Assembly: GCF_009730915.1 (NCBI RefSeq)
Contig: NC_052483.1
Coordinates: forward strand, 806,001 to 870,000
From: Dioscorea cayenensis subsp. rotundata
Lineage: Eukaryota > Streptophyta > Magnoliopsida > Dioscoreales > Dioscoreaceae
DNA length: 64,000 nucleotides
Reading direction: 5' to 3'
A model generated the notes under the pieces. The model saw only the letters and a list, made by a program, of their open reading frames with translations. It was not told the origin of the DNA and searched no databases. Positions 50,540 to 62,045 of the stretch are shown in pieces (within the stretch, counting starts at the first letter, position 1; each line of letters starts with the position of its first letter). The position numbers and the translations under genes are program-made.

Positions 50540-50769
50540 CAGTATTAATTTGTTACTCTTTCAGTGTTTTTTTCTTTTTTTGGATAAATATGGAGATGAC
50601 ACAAACACAAGAATTCAGGCTCACAATTTGAGGGCGGAATGAAATAGCAACCCTACCCATGATTTTTAAATGTATACGTTTTGGAGTGATTTGTTCGTAG
50701 ATGTGTAATTGTTTATGGCCAGATGGGTGGGATATCATTTTTATTTATTTTATTTTATTTATTTTTATG
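50540..50769. other. 3' flank of the MCU gene
   Basis: Short non-coding stretch, probably including the 3' UTR; no gene is seen. Confidence 0.4.
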
Positions 50770-50799
50770 GAGTGGATAAACTAGAAGACAACAGTTTTT

Positions 50800-51370
50800 A
50801 ATAAAAGCAAATAAATCACAGTTTTATTAAAGAGAAAAAAAATGGTACAGATAAATCCTAAAACAAACAGAAGATAGAAAAAAAATTATAAATGAAGAGA
50901 ATCAAACGAAACCTAAAGTTCCTCAATCCTAGGGATGCGACAACCCATCCCCTGAGCCCCCTCTCCGAACGCGTCCCTAAGGTGTTCTTCCGTGTTGGTC
51001 CCCTAGAGAGTTGTTCTCTCTAGTTGGGTTCCCAGTTGTGTTTTGTTTTTTATCTTTTGTGGTCTTGTTTTATGCCTATTTTGGTGGGTTTCTCCACTTC
51101 TTGTGGGCTTTCATATATGTACTCATTTTCTCTTGTGCAATGAATGTGGTATATCCACTTTTTCTCAAAAATAAAAAATAAAAAATTATAAATCGGACAA
51201 GAAACAGAAAACAATCACTAGAGGTGAAGCAAGCTTGAGAATAATTACATAATACAAGACACACAAACAATAAAGAAAAACAATTAAGAAAGCGAGATCT
51301 ATCTTTTAGTATCCGAGGCTTCCTCAGCAGACAACAAGAGTTGATCACTCTGGGACAGTAGACTTCCTCT
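50800..51370 (-). mobile_element. LINE 3' fragment, antisense, host of a nested insertion
   Basis: On the minus strand this reads as the last part of a LINE: an ORF2-like end near 51300-51360, a T-rich 3' UTR, then AATAAAACTGTGATTT close to the 3' end near 50808-50825. It is split at 50893/51180 by another LINE fragment inserted in the opposite orientation. The outer limits are approximate. Confidence 0.55.
50894..51179 (+). mobile_element. LINE 3' fragment nested inside an older LINE fragment
   Basis: About 286 bases of LINE 3' UTR in sense orientation, ending in the hairpin GTGGTATATCCAC (51146-51158) and an A-rich tail. AAAAATTATAAAT flanks it perfectly at 50881-50893 and 51181-51193. The surrounding antisense LINE sequence continues on both sides, so the order of insertion is clear. 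Confidence 0.7.
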
Positions 51371-51800
51371 CCACCTTTAGTTTTTATTTTTTTTTAAATG
51401 AATTATTTATTTATTTTTTTTATCTATAAATTTGGTCCTAGACCGATTGTTGAGGGTTTGAATTTTATTTGTGGCTTAGATCATAATTTAAAAAAAAATT
51501 TAATTTCTTGGAGAGGTGAGCTCTTGTATAGCTGTGCAATGGTATTTAAATACTTTTCGAAAAATACATTAAGTTTATTTTTGATATAATATTTATATTT
51601 TTTTCATTTTTAATAAAGATTTTTATGAAAGTTTATTTCACTACAAGAGGACTAAACTTTAATATATTCTTTCTATATAATTTTGAAGAGAGTCTATACT
51701 TTATAATTAATTTCTTGTATTTTTTTAATAAATAAAACTTAAATAAGTAAGGCACTTAATATGTTTAGGTTCAGTCAAAGCTTGAACTAAATTTATTCTT

Positions 51801-52030
51801 TTGGGGATGGGTTGAGGACATAGTTCTTGTCCTCACTTTTGTGGTGGGTTGTATCTTAAGTGCTGTATGTTAGTTGCTATTTCACTGTTTGTGGTATCTT
51901 ATAGCCCCTAGTGACTTGTTTTGTAGGGACAATCGCCTTATCTATTTTTGTTTGGCAATCGCTCTATCTGTTTCTATTGTTTTTTAATATATGTGGTATA
52001 TCCACTTTTTCAAAAATAATAATAAAAAAA
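51801..52030 (+). mobile_element. 5'-truncated LINE 3' end with 13 bp target duplication
   Basis: A 230-base LINE 3' UTR fragment with the hairpin GTGGTATATCCAC (51993-52005) and a TAA/A-rich tail. TAAATTTATTCTT is repeated exactly at 51788-51800 and 52031-52043. Confidence 0.75.
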
Positions 52031-52043
52031 TAAATTTATTCTT

Positions 52044-54203
52044 CTCAAATGAACTCAAATTTTGCCTCATTGGTGGATTGAGCCCAACTTGATTACTATT
52101 CTTTGTTCTATGTGGCATGTCAAGTCAATACAATGATATGTAGCATTGTAATTAGTTTAACCCCAGTGTGTTATTTCCTTTGTCATATTGTCTTTTAGGA
52201 ATAGCGGTTCATCGTCATGTTAAAATTCTTCAATTTTGAACTAAATATACTTAAAATGGTGAATGCCAGGAAAGCCACAGCCCAACTCCAACACAAAGAA
52301 AGAAAACAAACAATAATAAGTAGCATTTTTTTTTTTTGAAAAAAAAAATCAGTATTTTAATGGATAAAACAGAACAATTCTTTAAGAAATGATAAAAATA
52401 TCAATAAAAATCTCATAATATTATCTTTAATAGATATGGAGTTTGATCTAAAGTCGGTCATAAATTTGTGATATTTTTAAAGTGGGCCTAAGACAATTCT
52501 AGGGTCTCCAATGAGATATATATAGTTCCAATAAAAAAAGTTGGGTAAAAAGCGAGAATTCTGAAATAAAATTATTCTATAAAATGATGCTTTTGAAATA
52601 TTTAATATTATATTATTGGGATTATTAATATTATGTGATTAAAATTATAATATTATTGTTGGGTAAATGAATACTTCTATGGAGTAAGAATTTTTTTTTT
52701 ACAAGGCGACAAAACGCAATCCATTAAAAATTTGTCAATAGACAAACAAATACAATAGTGCATTAATTATAGTGACTCATTGATCACTTTAGAAATTTAT
52801 TTTATTAATCTGATTAGGTGTCACATGAGGCAGAGATTTTTAAAAACGAAACCAAAATTTTCATTGATGCTGGAGATGTGGCCAAGGCTGGAGATGCTGC
52901 TGGAATTTTGAGTTGTTTTACTTTTTATTTTTTTTAGGTTTTTAATTAAATAAATTACTCTACCATGCAGGTGTGGAGGAGAGGGATATAACACTACTCA
53001 TAAGAGATCCAGTACCGGTGATAAACAGTTGTGTCACAATGCTTCGGCGCATTGGGTCGAAACCTTGTGTTTTACCCATCACAACCTTGTTACAATGGCA
53101 CTGATAGCCCAGTGGCTTGTCATGGAGTAAGATTCTCATCATCATTCTCTTTATTTAAAATAAAATAAATGGAAATCTTCATCTTTTGTATGAGTTCCAC
53201 TTGGGTATTTGTTGGTGCTGAGTGCTATCTTTCTTTCCCATTTGTTCAAGTTCTCTCCAGCTGAAATCTAAAGGTCCTTGTTATGTGAGAACGCTCATCT
53301 TCAATAATGGTTGGAATTGGATGCGCCTAGACTTTGTTGGCTAATATTGTAATCAACATACACACACAGAGCATCAATGCCATCAATCTTTGAACTTGCT
53401 TGACCTCAACGAACATTATGCTGAGACAAGTATAGAAATTTCACATCACAATCTTTTAATTAACCGGGATTACAAACTTTGATTGCATTAAATATTCTTG
53501 GAATTTATTCTTCATGATATATATATATATATATACCCATGCACTTCTTCCTAATATTTGCCCTTTTTTTCTCTGTTCTCAATGTTCTATGTGTTCTCAA
53601 AATTGAGAAAGAGTGGTTGCATTGAAACAAAAGAGAAGGGTTGTGTCATTAAACACAATGGTAGCTTTATATCCTGATGATATATTCTCCTTTTGGGACA
53701 ACTATATATGCTTGTCATTGTGTACATTATTATCAAATACGGCCTCAAGTTTTGTCATCCCTTAATGTCACTTCTCCAATGTCACTGTTTTATAATGAAA
53801 AGGAATAATTCTATGAGGATGCTCTTTCCACTTGTTGCTATTTAGAAATTCAACAATATATATTTAATTTGTTATATTATAGACAAAGGCTGAGTTGCAG
53901 CAGTTTTGTCTTTTACTCTACTTTTTTTTTTTATTTCATTTTCCAAATTTCACCTTGGTTTCAATCCAATGTATACATGAAAATAACCACATATATTGGA
54001 ATAAGTGAAAGTTAAAGAGGTTGCATGGAAGAGAAAGATGATACACACATTTCACTAATAATGGAGATACAACTACCAGAAAGAATAAAAAAACACACAC
54101 ACACAATTCACTAATAATGAAAGTATAAATACAAAAGAGCAAATATGCTTGACAATAACAAAGGGTACCCTGGGGGTAAGTAGAGCTTCTTCCAGGGTGA
54201 TAG
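52044..54203. other. Intergenic AT-rich DNA with one GC-balanced island
   Basis: No gene is supported. The island at about 52965-53135 is less AT-rich than its surroundings and open in several frames on both strands. On the minus strand it has a Pol III B-box-like GGTTTCGACCC (53054-53064), so it may be a degenerate SINE. (AT)n at about 53517-53535. Confidence 0.4.
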
Positions 54204-54213
54204 GATCAAAATT

Positions 54214-55279
54214 AGGGTTTTCAGACCTGGACCGAGTATCGACCTTGAGAAGGGTAAGGGTCGAGGGGTTGAACTGGGGTTGAACCGGGATCAATAATTT
54301 TTATTAAAAATAATATAATTTTTAATTATATATAATTAATAAATCAAATATTGAAGAATAAAAAAATAAAAACATGACTTTTAAAATTTTAAGTAAGTAT
54401 TTTACATAAATAAATATTGAAATACACCACATTAAAAAATGTGAAATACACCAAATAACATAAGAATAAACTAATACAAAATTAATTGAGAAACATAAAA
54501 ATATTTACTAGAAAATAGTAGGTTCTCATACAGAATTGGGCATCGACACAAAATAGAGGGTCGGGGGTTCAACAATTATTATTAAAAAAATAATTTAAAT
54601 TTTAGTTATATATGATTAAAAATAAAATATTGAAGAATAAAAATTTAAAAAAATAAAAAAACATAACTTTTTAAAACATTAAGATTTTTAAGCAAGTATT
54701 CTACATAAATAAATATATTGAAGTACACTCGCATTCAAAAATGTGAAATACACTTATACACCAAATAACATAAAAAAATAAACTAATACAAAATCAATTG
54801 AAAAAAATATAAAAAAATATTCAACTAAAAAAATAAACAACTAAGAAATCCATAAAAAGCATAAAAATTATTTAATCTTCATAAATTCAAATACATCAAA
54901 TACTATAAATATAAACTTGTTCAAATCTCCATAAATTAAATTATAAACATGAAATAAACAACTAAATAATCCACAATTATAAACAATTAAATAATTCATA
55001 ATTGAATACCCTTTGTTTACATTTTTTACATTTTTAACCCCCCAAAATATTAATATATTATAACATAGAATAAAAAAATTGAAAAAAATTAAAAAAATTA
55101 TGCAAACTCGGGTTGGTGACTGGCCGGTCACCGGGTCACCATCCGACCCGGCCGGGTTATCGGTTCAATCCCGGTTTTAATAAAATCGGGTTTATATATA
55201 GGGACCGGACCCGGTTTTGAAGCCCAGTCGAGTCAACTGAGTCCGACCCAGGGCGGTCCGGTCCAGGTCTGAAAACATT
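54214..55279. mobile_element. Non-autonomous DNA transposon with 18 bp perfect inverted repeats
   Basis: GTTTTCAGACCTGGACCG at 54217-54234 is exactly inverted at 55259-55276. GATCAAAATT (10 bp) flanks the element at 54204-54213 and 55280-55289. Subterminal regions are rich in CCGG/ACCGGG words; the interior is AT-rich without a transposase frame. Inside, about 300 bases are duplicated in tandem (roughly 54253-54520 and 54555-54830). The 9-10 bp duplication fits Mutator-like elements better than hAT, but the superfamily is not certain. Confidence 0.8.
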
Positions 55280-55289
55280 GATCAAAATT

Positions 55290-56622
55290 CAATACATAAA
55301 AATTAGTCAATTTCAAGATCAAACATATGTTTTTTTAGGATCATTTGACCCATTCGCATGGGAAACCAATAAACTTTAGGCTTATCTTCACTGTATTTGT
55401 CAGATCCTCTTATTTTTATCTTTTTTAAAAACAACATTGATTGTTTATGTACCCCTTAAAAAAAGCCCAATATATATATATATATATTAAGTTGCCTTTT
55501 TTTTATTATCATTTTATTTTTATTATTACCTTAATCTTGCTTTTACATATAACTAGATAATTTTTATTAAAAAATGTGTGATGTTTGTTTGTGTGGGTAA
55601 AATTCTCAATTGATCATAATTTTAATTTTAAATTTATTTTTAAATTATATTTGCATAATGTTGTTTTCTCTGTTCACAGTGGTCCTTAATAATTTACTCT
55701 TCAATCAATATTACAAAAAACATGGTTTCAACTTTAATTTTATTTTATCAAATTACTTTATAAAATTCTTCTATAACAACAAAGTACGTGAATTATTTCG
55801 AAGAATCCAGCCCATTAAAATCCCAACAGTAAGCCCAGAGTAATAAATTGGGCAAAGGCCCATGCTTAATTATAAATACACATGCATGCATGGTTTCAAA
55901 ATAGACAACGTGACACATTGAATGCTTATCCAAGCGTACATTTTTCACTCACATACATGTCATACAGACACGTCCAAGTGAAGGACAAATACATCATCTT
56001 TGAAGGATCATTTGTAATGTGGACTAAGGATTAGGATTGAGTGTATTTAATGACCGTGCAGGTGGACCTCTATATATTTCTGAATATATATACATGGAGA
56101 TGTGGACTAGTGATCATAACTTTTGTTAGTACTCCATTCTGAATTTTTTGGTCCGTGACACAGTTAAGCTAGGCCATGTGTAATGTGTTGGGTCATTGAA
56201 ATGGAGTATTTGAGGTAGTGAATGCTCTTGAGGTTGGTGGTTGTCACCCATTATGAAGACTTTTTATGATTTGGATAACATAATTGATTCTTGTCACACA
56301 TGATGATGATGATGATGACGATGAATAAGGGGAGCGGGTAACGTTAATATTTTTAAACAAGTCAGGTGATATCTATTTATTGTATCCCAATGGTTATTTT
56401 TATATATATTTACTTTTGAAGTAAATAATGGAGTTATTGTTTTTTATTTGCGCATTTTTTAAAAATTTATGATTTGAATTATAGTTTTATTTACTTCATT
56501 TCTAAGATGAGAGGCCAAAGGTTATATAAAAGATAAATATTTTATCAAATATTTTAAGGATAAATAAGTATAAAAACTTAAATATAGTTAATTAATATAA
56601 TATTAGTCAGGTTTGATATCAA
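55290..56622. other. Intergenic AT-rich DNA
   Basis: No gene is seen. (AT)n at about 55470-55488 and a TGATGA run at about 56302-56325. Confidence 0.4.
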
Positions 56623-56696
56623 GTCTGGGTGGTGTAGTTGGTTATCACACCTGTCTCACACACAGGAGGTCCCCGGTTCGAACCCGGGCTCAGACA
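56623..56696 (+). tRNA. tRNA-Val(CAC)
   Basis: A complete 74-base cloverleaf. The acceptor stem is GTCTGGG with CTCAGAC (one G-T pair) and discriminator A. The D arm contains the A box GTGTAGTTGG. The anticodon stem is CCTGT/ACAGG around loop CTCACAC with anticodon CAC at 56657-56659. The T arm is CCGGGTTCGAACCC-type (CCCCGGTTCGAACCCGGG). There is no intron. A T-rich stretch directly downstream can serve as Pol III terminator. It decodes the valine codon GUG. Confidence 0.95.
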
Positions 56697-56717
56697 AATT
56701 TTATTTTATTATATAGT

Positions 56718-57214
56718 TGGTCTGTCTATTTTTAAATAAATTTATTTGGTTATTAATTGAAGAATATCAATTTAATGTGTCGGCAGTTATGAGACTATCA
56801 TTACTTTAATATTCTCGAACTCTTCATTCAAATTTTTATTTTTTTTAAGTAGCAAATTTATATAAATTAGGCCAGTGAAACTCAAACTCATGACTTATCA
56901 AATGTCTCACATTTAGTAAATTTATATCCATAATGAAAGTCTATTATTACTTATTAGACTGGTCTGTTTATTTTTAAATAAATTTATTTGGTTATTAATT
57001 GAAGAATATCGATTTAATGTGTCGGCAGTTATGAGACTATCATTACTTTAATATTCTCGAACTCTTCATTCAAATTTTTATTTTTTTTTAAGTAGCAAAT
57101 TTATATAAATTAGGCATAAATTAGGCCAGTGAAACTCAAACTCATGACTTATCAAATGTCTCACATTTAGTAAATTTATATCCATAATGAAAGTCTATTA
57201 TTACTTATTAGACT
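56718..57214. repeat. Two-copy ~242 bp tandem repeat downstream of the tRNA
   Basis: Copy 1 is 56718-56959 and copy 2 is 56960-57214. They are nearly identical, with substitutions such as CAATTT/CGATTT and an 11-base insertion (AGGCATAAATT) in copy 2. It is non-coding and starts about 20 bases after the tRNA 3' end. Confidence 0.9.
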
Positions 57215-57410
57215 GGGTGTAGCAAAACTTAAACTTGATAGTTCTTAGTTATCTCACACTCATTAGTCATAATGAAATCAATATCACTAGGCTATCAACT
57301 CATTAGTCCGAGCTCTTTGTTCAATTTGTTAAAAATTTTAATGATTATATTTTTAAAAATTTATGTTTCTCCCATTGTATTCATGTTTTGTCTAAAATAA
57401 CTTTTTGAGA

Positions 57411-57600
57411 AAGGCGATGACGCTAAGCCCATAGATGAACACGTGGGGAGCCATGCTCACTAGCATGAATCGCCTCACTTTCATGCGAGATGGGGATTGA
57501 GCTCAGGGAGGCCCACGCAGCGCACCTCGAGGTGAACAGCCTCTGAGGGCCGTCTTGACCGATCGCCATGACCAACGAGTTGGCATTGTCTTAAATAACT
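57411..57600 (-). repeat. GC-balanced interspersed element, possibly a SINE fragment
   Basis: This island contrasts sharply with its AT-rich flanks. On the minus strand it has GAGCTCAATCCCC, which resembles a Pol III B box, downstream of a CAACTCGTTGGTCATGG stretch that could be a worn A box. No tail or target duplication was found, so the class is a guess. Confidence 0.35.
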
Positions 57601-60118
57601 TAAAGTATGATGTGAAAAAACGTTTTTTTTATAAAGAAAAAATAAATAAATAATAAGTGATTTCTTTATTAGGCATGATAATAATATTTAAAAGCATGGA
57701 GACGTTAATGAATCTCATTTATTCAAGATTTGTTTCACTTTTATATTTTTAAAAAATTATCTTAATTTTTTTTTCACTCTCCCCCTTTCCTTGTTAATGA
57801 TTTCAATTGTTAATAAAATCCAAAATATATGTAGTTGTTTTACATAAACTATCAAACTTATACGCCAACATCTCATAAATTACTTTAAGATTTTTTTTTC
57901 AAAATATTTTTATTAAAAAATAAAAAGATAAATTATTTTGGATTGAATGTAAAAGCCAAAATCATTCTCAACATATTAAATATTTTAAAATTCTCAGTTC
58001 AGTCAATTTATGGGAAGCCAAGATTCAAAAAGAATTAAGTTTAAGGGATCATATATATGATGATTATAAAAACAACTTCAATTTTTTGAGCATCTCTATG
58101 ATACAGGTGAGCTCTTTTCCAATCGTGGATTTAATGGAATATCTTTAATATTCATGATTTATAAAGTGGTTACGGACAAATCATCTTTTTTTCGTGCTAT
58201 TTCCTTTAAATCACATCATTATTTTTTTCTATTTATTTATTTTAATCAATTAAGTATCACCTAACCTTTTTTTAAGCGGTTTAGAGCCTCATTATTCTTT
58301 TATAATGCATGTCCTTAACTCTTATCATGCTCATGTGCTTGTACTTGTATTCATTTTTTTTAATATATTTTGAATAATTTATTTTTGAAAAAAAATAAAT
58401 AAGATATATATATATATATAATTCATATTTTGGCTATGGACCCAATTGAGAATTAGATAGAAGATCTTTGAAACCCTAAATTGACATAATGATTATGAAC
58501 TACTGATTTTTTATAAACCCCATTTATATATAAGAACTTGTACATGTAACGTTATGTTTTTAATATATTTTTCTTTTGTAAATTATCCATTTTTTTAAAA
58601 AAAAATCCTATTTCCTTCCATTGTTTGGCCTGCATAGTGTTAGGTCACCAGACGTACCTATCACCTTTTCATTTCACTTTTCAAGGCAAGCATTGGCCAT
58701 AACTTAATATATAGAAATGGGACCTCTTTTTTATTAGTCAAAAGAAGATGAGTGAAACTTAAAGCACAAGGACTCATCTTGGAACCTCTTTGAGTGAAAA
58801 ATCAACAACATGAAAACAAACCAAACTAAATTTGTTAGTAGTACACGCTTCTCTTTTCCCCATTCTTTTTTTCTTTTCTTTTTATGCTCCTTTTACCAAA
58901 TCCTTTCTACTAACAGTGCAATAATTTAGGAAGATGCATTATCAACTACTCACACCACTCTTCTCCATATTTCACCAAAATGAATGGAAATAAAAAACAT
59001 ATTTGCTTGGTGCTTGACATATTATATAATACTAAGGATTAGGATGTACATATATATGGTGTTATATATATATATATACACGAGCATCTATTATTTATGA
59101 ACATCTGTAAATTCAAAATCTACTGATGTTCAGTATGAACTGTTAGATTTTATTCAAATGGTTATCCACTGTGTGATGAACAGTATCACTTTTTGTTTAT
59201 GAATAGTAATTCAGTGTTTTGATCTAAATCATTTAATCAATTTCAGCATAATATTTCAATCAATTCGAACCTACTTTAATTTTACTAGACCTACAACAAT
59301 TTTAAAAAAACAAAAAGTATAACTAATCAACCCAACTAATACCCATTAGAGTTTGAATTTTTTTGTATTTTTTTCGGTGTCTATTGATGGAAAGACTCTA
59401 CGTCATCTGATTTTGTATCTTTGTTAATTTGAATATTTCTCTCCTGTGAGAATGGAGTTGTGGTTGCATTCTCTTTTATTTATTGTCTTTTTTTAATTTA
59501 TTAGAATTTATTTATTTATTTTTTCTAAATTGTACTTTTGTGAATGAATGTGCAATGCAAGATATAGATTTTGTCCCAAATTTGAGAAGATTATAATTAA
59601 ATATAGTTTGTTGTTGGACCGTCACCATCATGCCTTTTTTTTGTTAATTTTATTTTTTATTTTTTGTATTTAATAAATTATTTTTAAAAATAAATAAAGA
59701 CATATTTTAAAATAAAATACGGCTGGGGCAGGTCGATTTGAGAGAAGCTACAGAACAAAGAGGAAAATATACATTCTCTTTTGTAGGTTTTAAGCGGTTG
59801 CCATAATATGACAATTGATACATGATATCAGTTGTACATGAGAAGATTAATAACTTATAAAATGATGAATTATTAATTTTCTCTCATAATATAAGTTCAG
59901 TAACGAGTGACTTATTCACCTTGTAAAAAAATTTCACATAATATTTGAATGATGTTTTTTTTTCAATTACAATAATAAAAAAATAGAATTATCAATATAT
60001 CAGAATAATTGTAATGAAGAGAAGAAACTGTGAGCTATCAAACTAAAAGTAATGAAATTCTCTTAGTTAAATTAATACGGATATAAGGATAAATAAATGT
60101 AAGAGAAAAAAATTTTAC
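57601..60118. other. Gene-poor AT-rich intergenic DNA
   Basis: No gene or delimited element is seen. (AT)n runs lie at about 58404-58421 and 59064-59080. Confidence 0.45.
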
Positions 60119-60291
60119 TGGCCAATGACCTTTTAATCTATTACCACTGGATTCTCCATGCAGGATATTTGTGTCATGTTAAAAGGGTAAGTTTGAATCT
60201 TGACTAACACAAGGGGAGAACACAGGCGTATTGAGGTATTTACTCCACACGTCTATGTTGGTCCATAATGTTATCTATTTTGTAAAAAAAA
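60119..60291 (+). mobile_element. SINE-like element
   Basis: The head CCAATGACC...ATCTATT resembles the head of the element at 61811 (CCAACGACCC...GTCTATT). A B-box-like AGTTTGAATCT is at 60190-60200, and the block ends in a 12-base A run (60280-60291). This fits a tRNA-derived SINE with a poly-A tail. Target duplication was not resolved. Confidence 0.5.
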
Positions 60292-60770
60292 AAAACCTAA
60301 TGTTTACAAAATTATAAAATTACAAAATCACATTATCTATTTTTATACATAATTATCCATATAAAAGCCTCAGTAGAAATATTTAATAGTAATAATAATG
60401 AGTCAATCAAAACAATGATCAATTGTATTTATATTATCATTGAAGTTCGGCAAGTACCCTTTGCTTAAAGTTCTTATGAGTTGCAGATGTAGATCAAATC
60501 AAATATAGTCTTACTATTATGAAGTAAACAATAGACATGGCTCTTGTTACAGTCACATAAATCACAGTAATCACTTGTCGGTGATGGTCCTCATCTGATA
60601 AATTCACCCGTGACTTTTTTAATTGAACTTTGTTTGAAATCTTGATGCATTAATGTGTATTTGCAGTACTTCCAATGAAAGTGATTCCTCTCTCATGGCT
60701 TGTTGACATCTTCTGCTAATTACTAGACTAATAAATGATAATTGTTTTATAATTCAAGTTATCCAAGTTT

Positions 60771-61034
60771 TTAATGATATGCTACAGTAGATTCAATGTT
60801 ACAGACAGTTGCACATAACTGTTTAGTTTGGTTTAATGTTAACAACTCCGTGGCCCCACTGATCTGCTTTGAAATGAAGAAATGAACATGGTTTTTTCTT
60901 CTGCTTTTTTTTGGGTTAACAACTAGCAGTTGAATCTGTTCATGATTTTCAATGACTGTCACTTTAGCATTGAAAAACTGGGAGAACGCAAGTATTGGTT
61001 TTGCTTCTATGAGATGAATAATTTTCTTCACCAA
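60771..61034 (-). pseudogene. Unidentified protein fragment (87 codons)
   Basis: An open frame whose composition looks protein-like rather than random: PILAFSQFFNAKVTVIE, QLLVVNPKKSRRKNHVHFF, and LNQTKQLCATVC. It begins at a GTG, not an ATG, and a possible splice acceptor (CTCATAG) precedes codon 9. No neighbouring exon could be recognised. It could be a relic exon of a captured gene or chance. I do not recognise the family. Confidence 0.25.
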
Positions 61035-61805
61035 TAATTTTTTTTAATAATGTGAATAAGTCATCACTGATATTTACTATATATTAATCATGTATTGGAT
61101 GAAAGTTAAACTTTTGATTTTTAATATAATAGTATTTTATTACTCTTTTAATTTTGACCCTCATGTAATGGGCGAGAGTTAAAACTTTTGACTTTCCGCA
61201 TAGGGAGTATCTTATTACTTTTTTTAAATTCGATCCCTTATTTTGTAAGTAATTAAATCATATAAAGTCAGCTAAAGTTTGTGTTTGTTTAAAAAGAAAT
61301 TTGAAGAACACATTCACATCAATATTTTTAAAATTTTATATCATTAGTAATCATATCTAGGCTTATTCATTTTTTTTCCTTAAATGCATTTTTTCCCTCA
61401 AGTTTGATGCCATAGCTTGTACTATTGGGGCATCCTGTAACTTCTGTTTAATTTCATAAATTTATGTTTTTGTTTACGTTTTTTTAAAGTGAACTTGCAA
61501 TATATCTATATTTAAAAAAATGGTTTTGATTGATATATATGATGGGGTTAAATAAACTCAATCATTTAATGAAAAAATATAGAAAAATATATATGAGAAA
61601 AAGGGAAAATAACTAACTGAAGAGTCTTCAGGATTGCTGGTGCTCTTTTCTCCTCACCTTATAAGTAAGATTTTTCCAAGTAGTTTTAGAAAAAAACAAA
61701 GTTTTTATTATAAAATTATAAAATTAAGAGAAAATAATGTATTTACGAAACTGTGTTTGATTATCATCACAGTTTCTTTTAGATTGAGTCTTAAATGTTT
61801 TTAGT
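61035..61805. other. Intergenic AT-rich DNA
   Basis: No gene or element is recognised. Confidence 0.4.
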
Positions 61806-61810
61806 ACAAA

Positions 61811-62045
61811 ACCAACGACCCAATGGTCTATTGGTATTCTGGGTCACCGATAGAACTTTTCATCAAGTGGTGAGAGTTCGATTCTCGGTTGAGAGTACAT
61901 TTATGAGAGATGTGAGTGGTGGTTGTGTGCGGGTGGTCCCAGCGCCCATGTGTATATGGATCCCGTCTTCATTTGCTCCACCGAGGCTTGTGCATCGCCT
62001 CTGACGGTTTAACATTACCTTTGGGTTGTCTGTTCCTTTTGTCAT
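61811..62045 (+). mobile_element. tRNA-derived SINE-like element
   Basis: It has a Pol III A-box-like TGGTCTATTGG (61824-61834) and a B-box-like GAGTTCGATTC (61874-61884), about 40 bases apart as in tRNA promoters. Then comes about 150 bases of tRNA-unrelated GC-balanced DNA. The open frame over this region (61795-62004) is a by-product. It shares head motifs with the element at 60119. Confidence 0.6.

Noticed and set aside
52960-53145. Possible small cysteine-containing peptide gene
   Set aside because: Open in three frames over both strands, no signal peptide, no family match; more likely a repeat remnant.
61795-62004. 69-codon plus-strand ORF
   Set aside because: It overlies the A and B boxes of a SINE-like element; no protein features.
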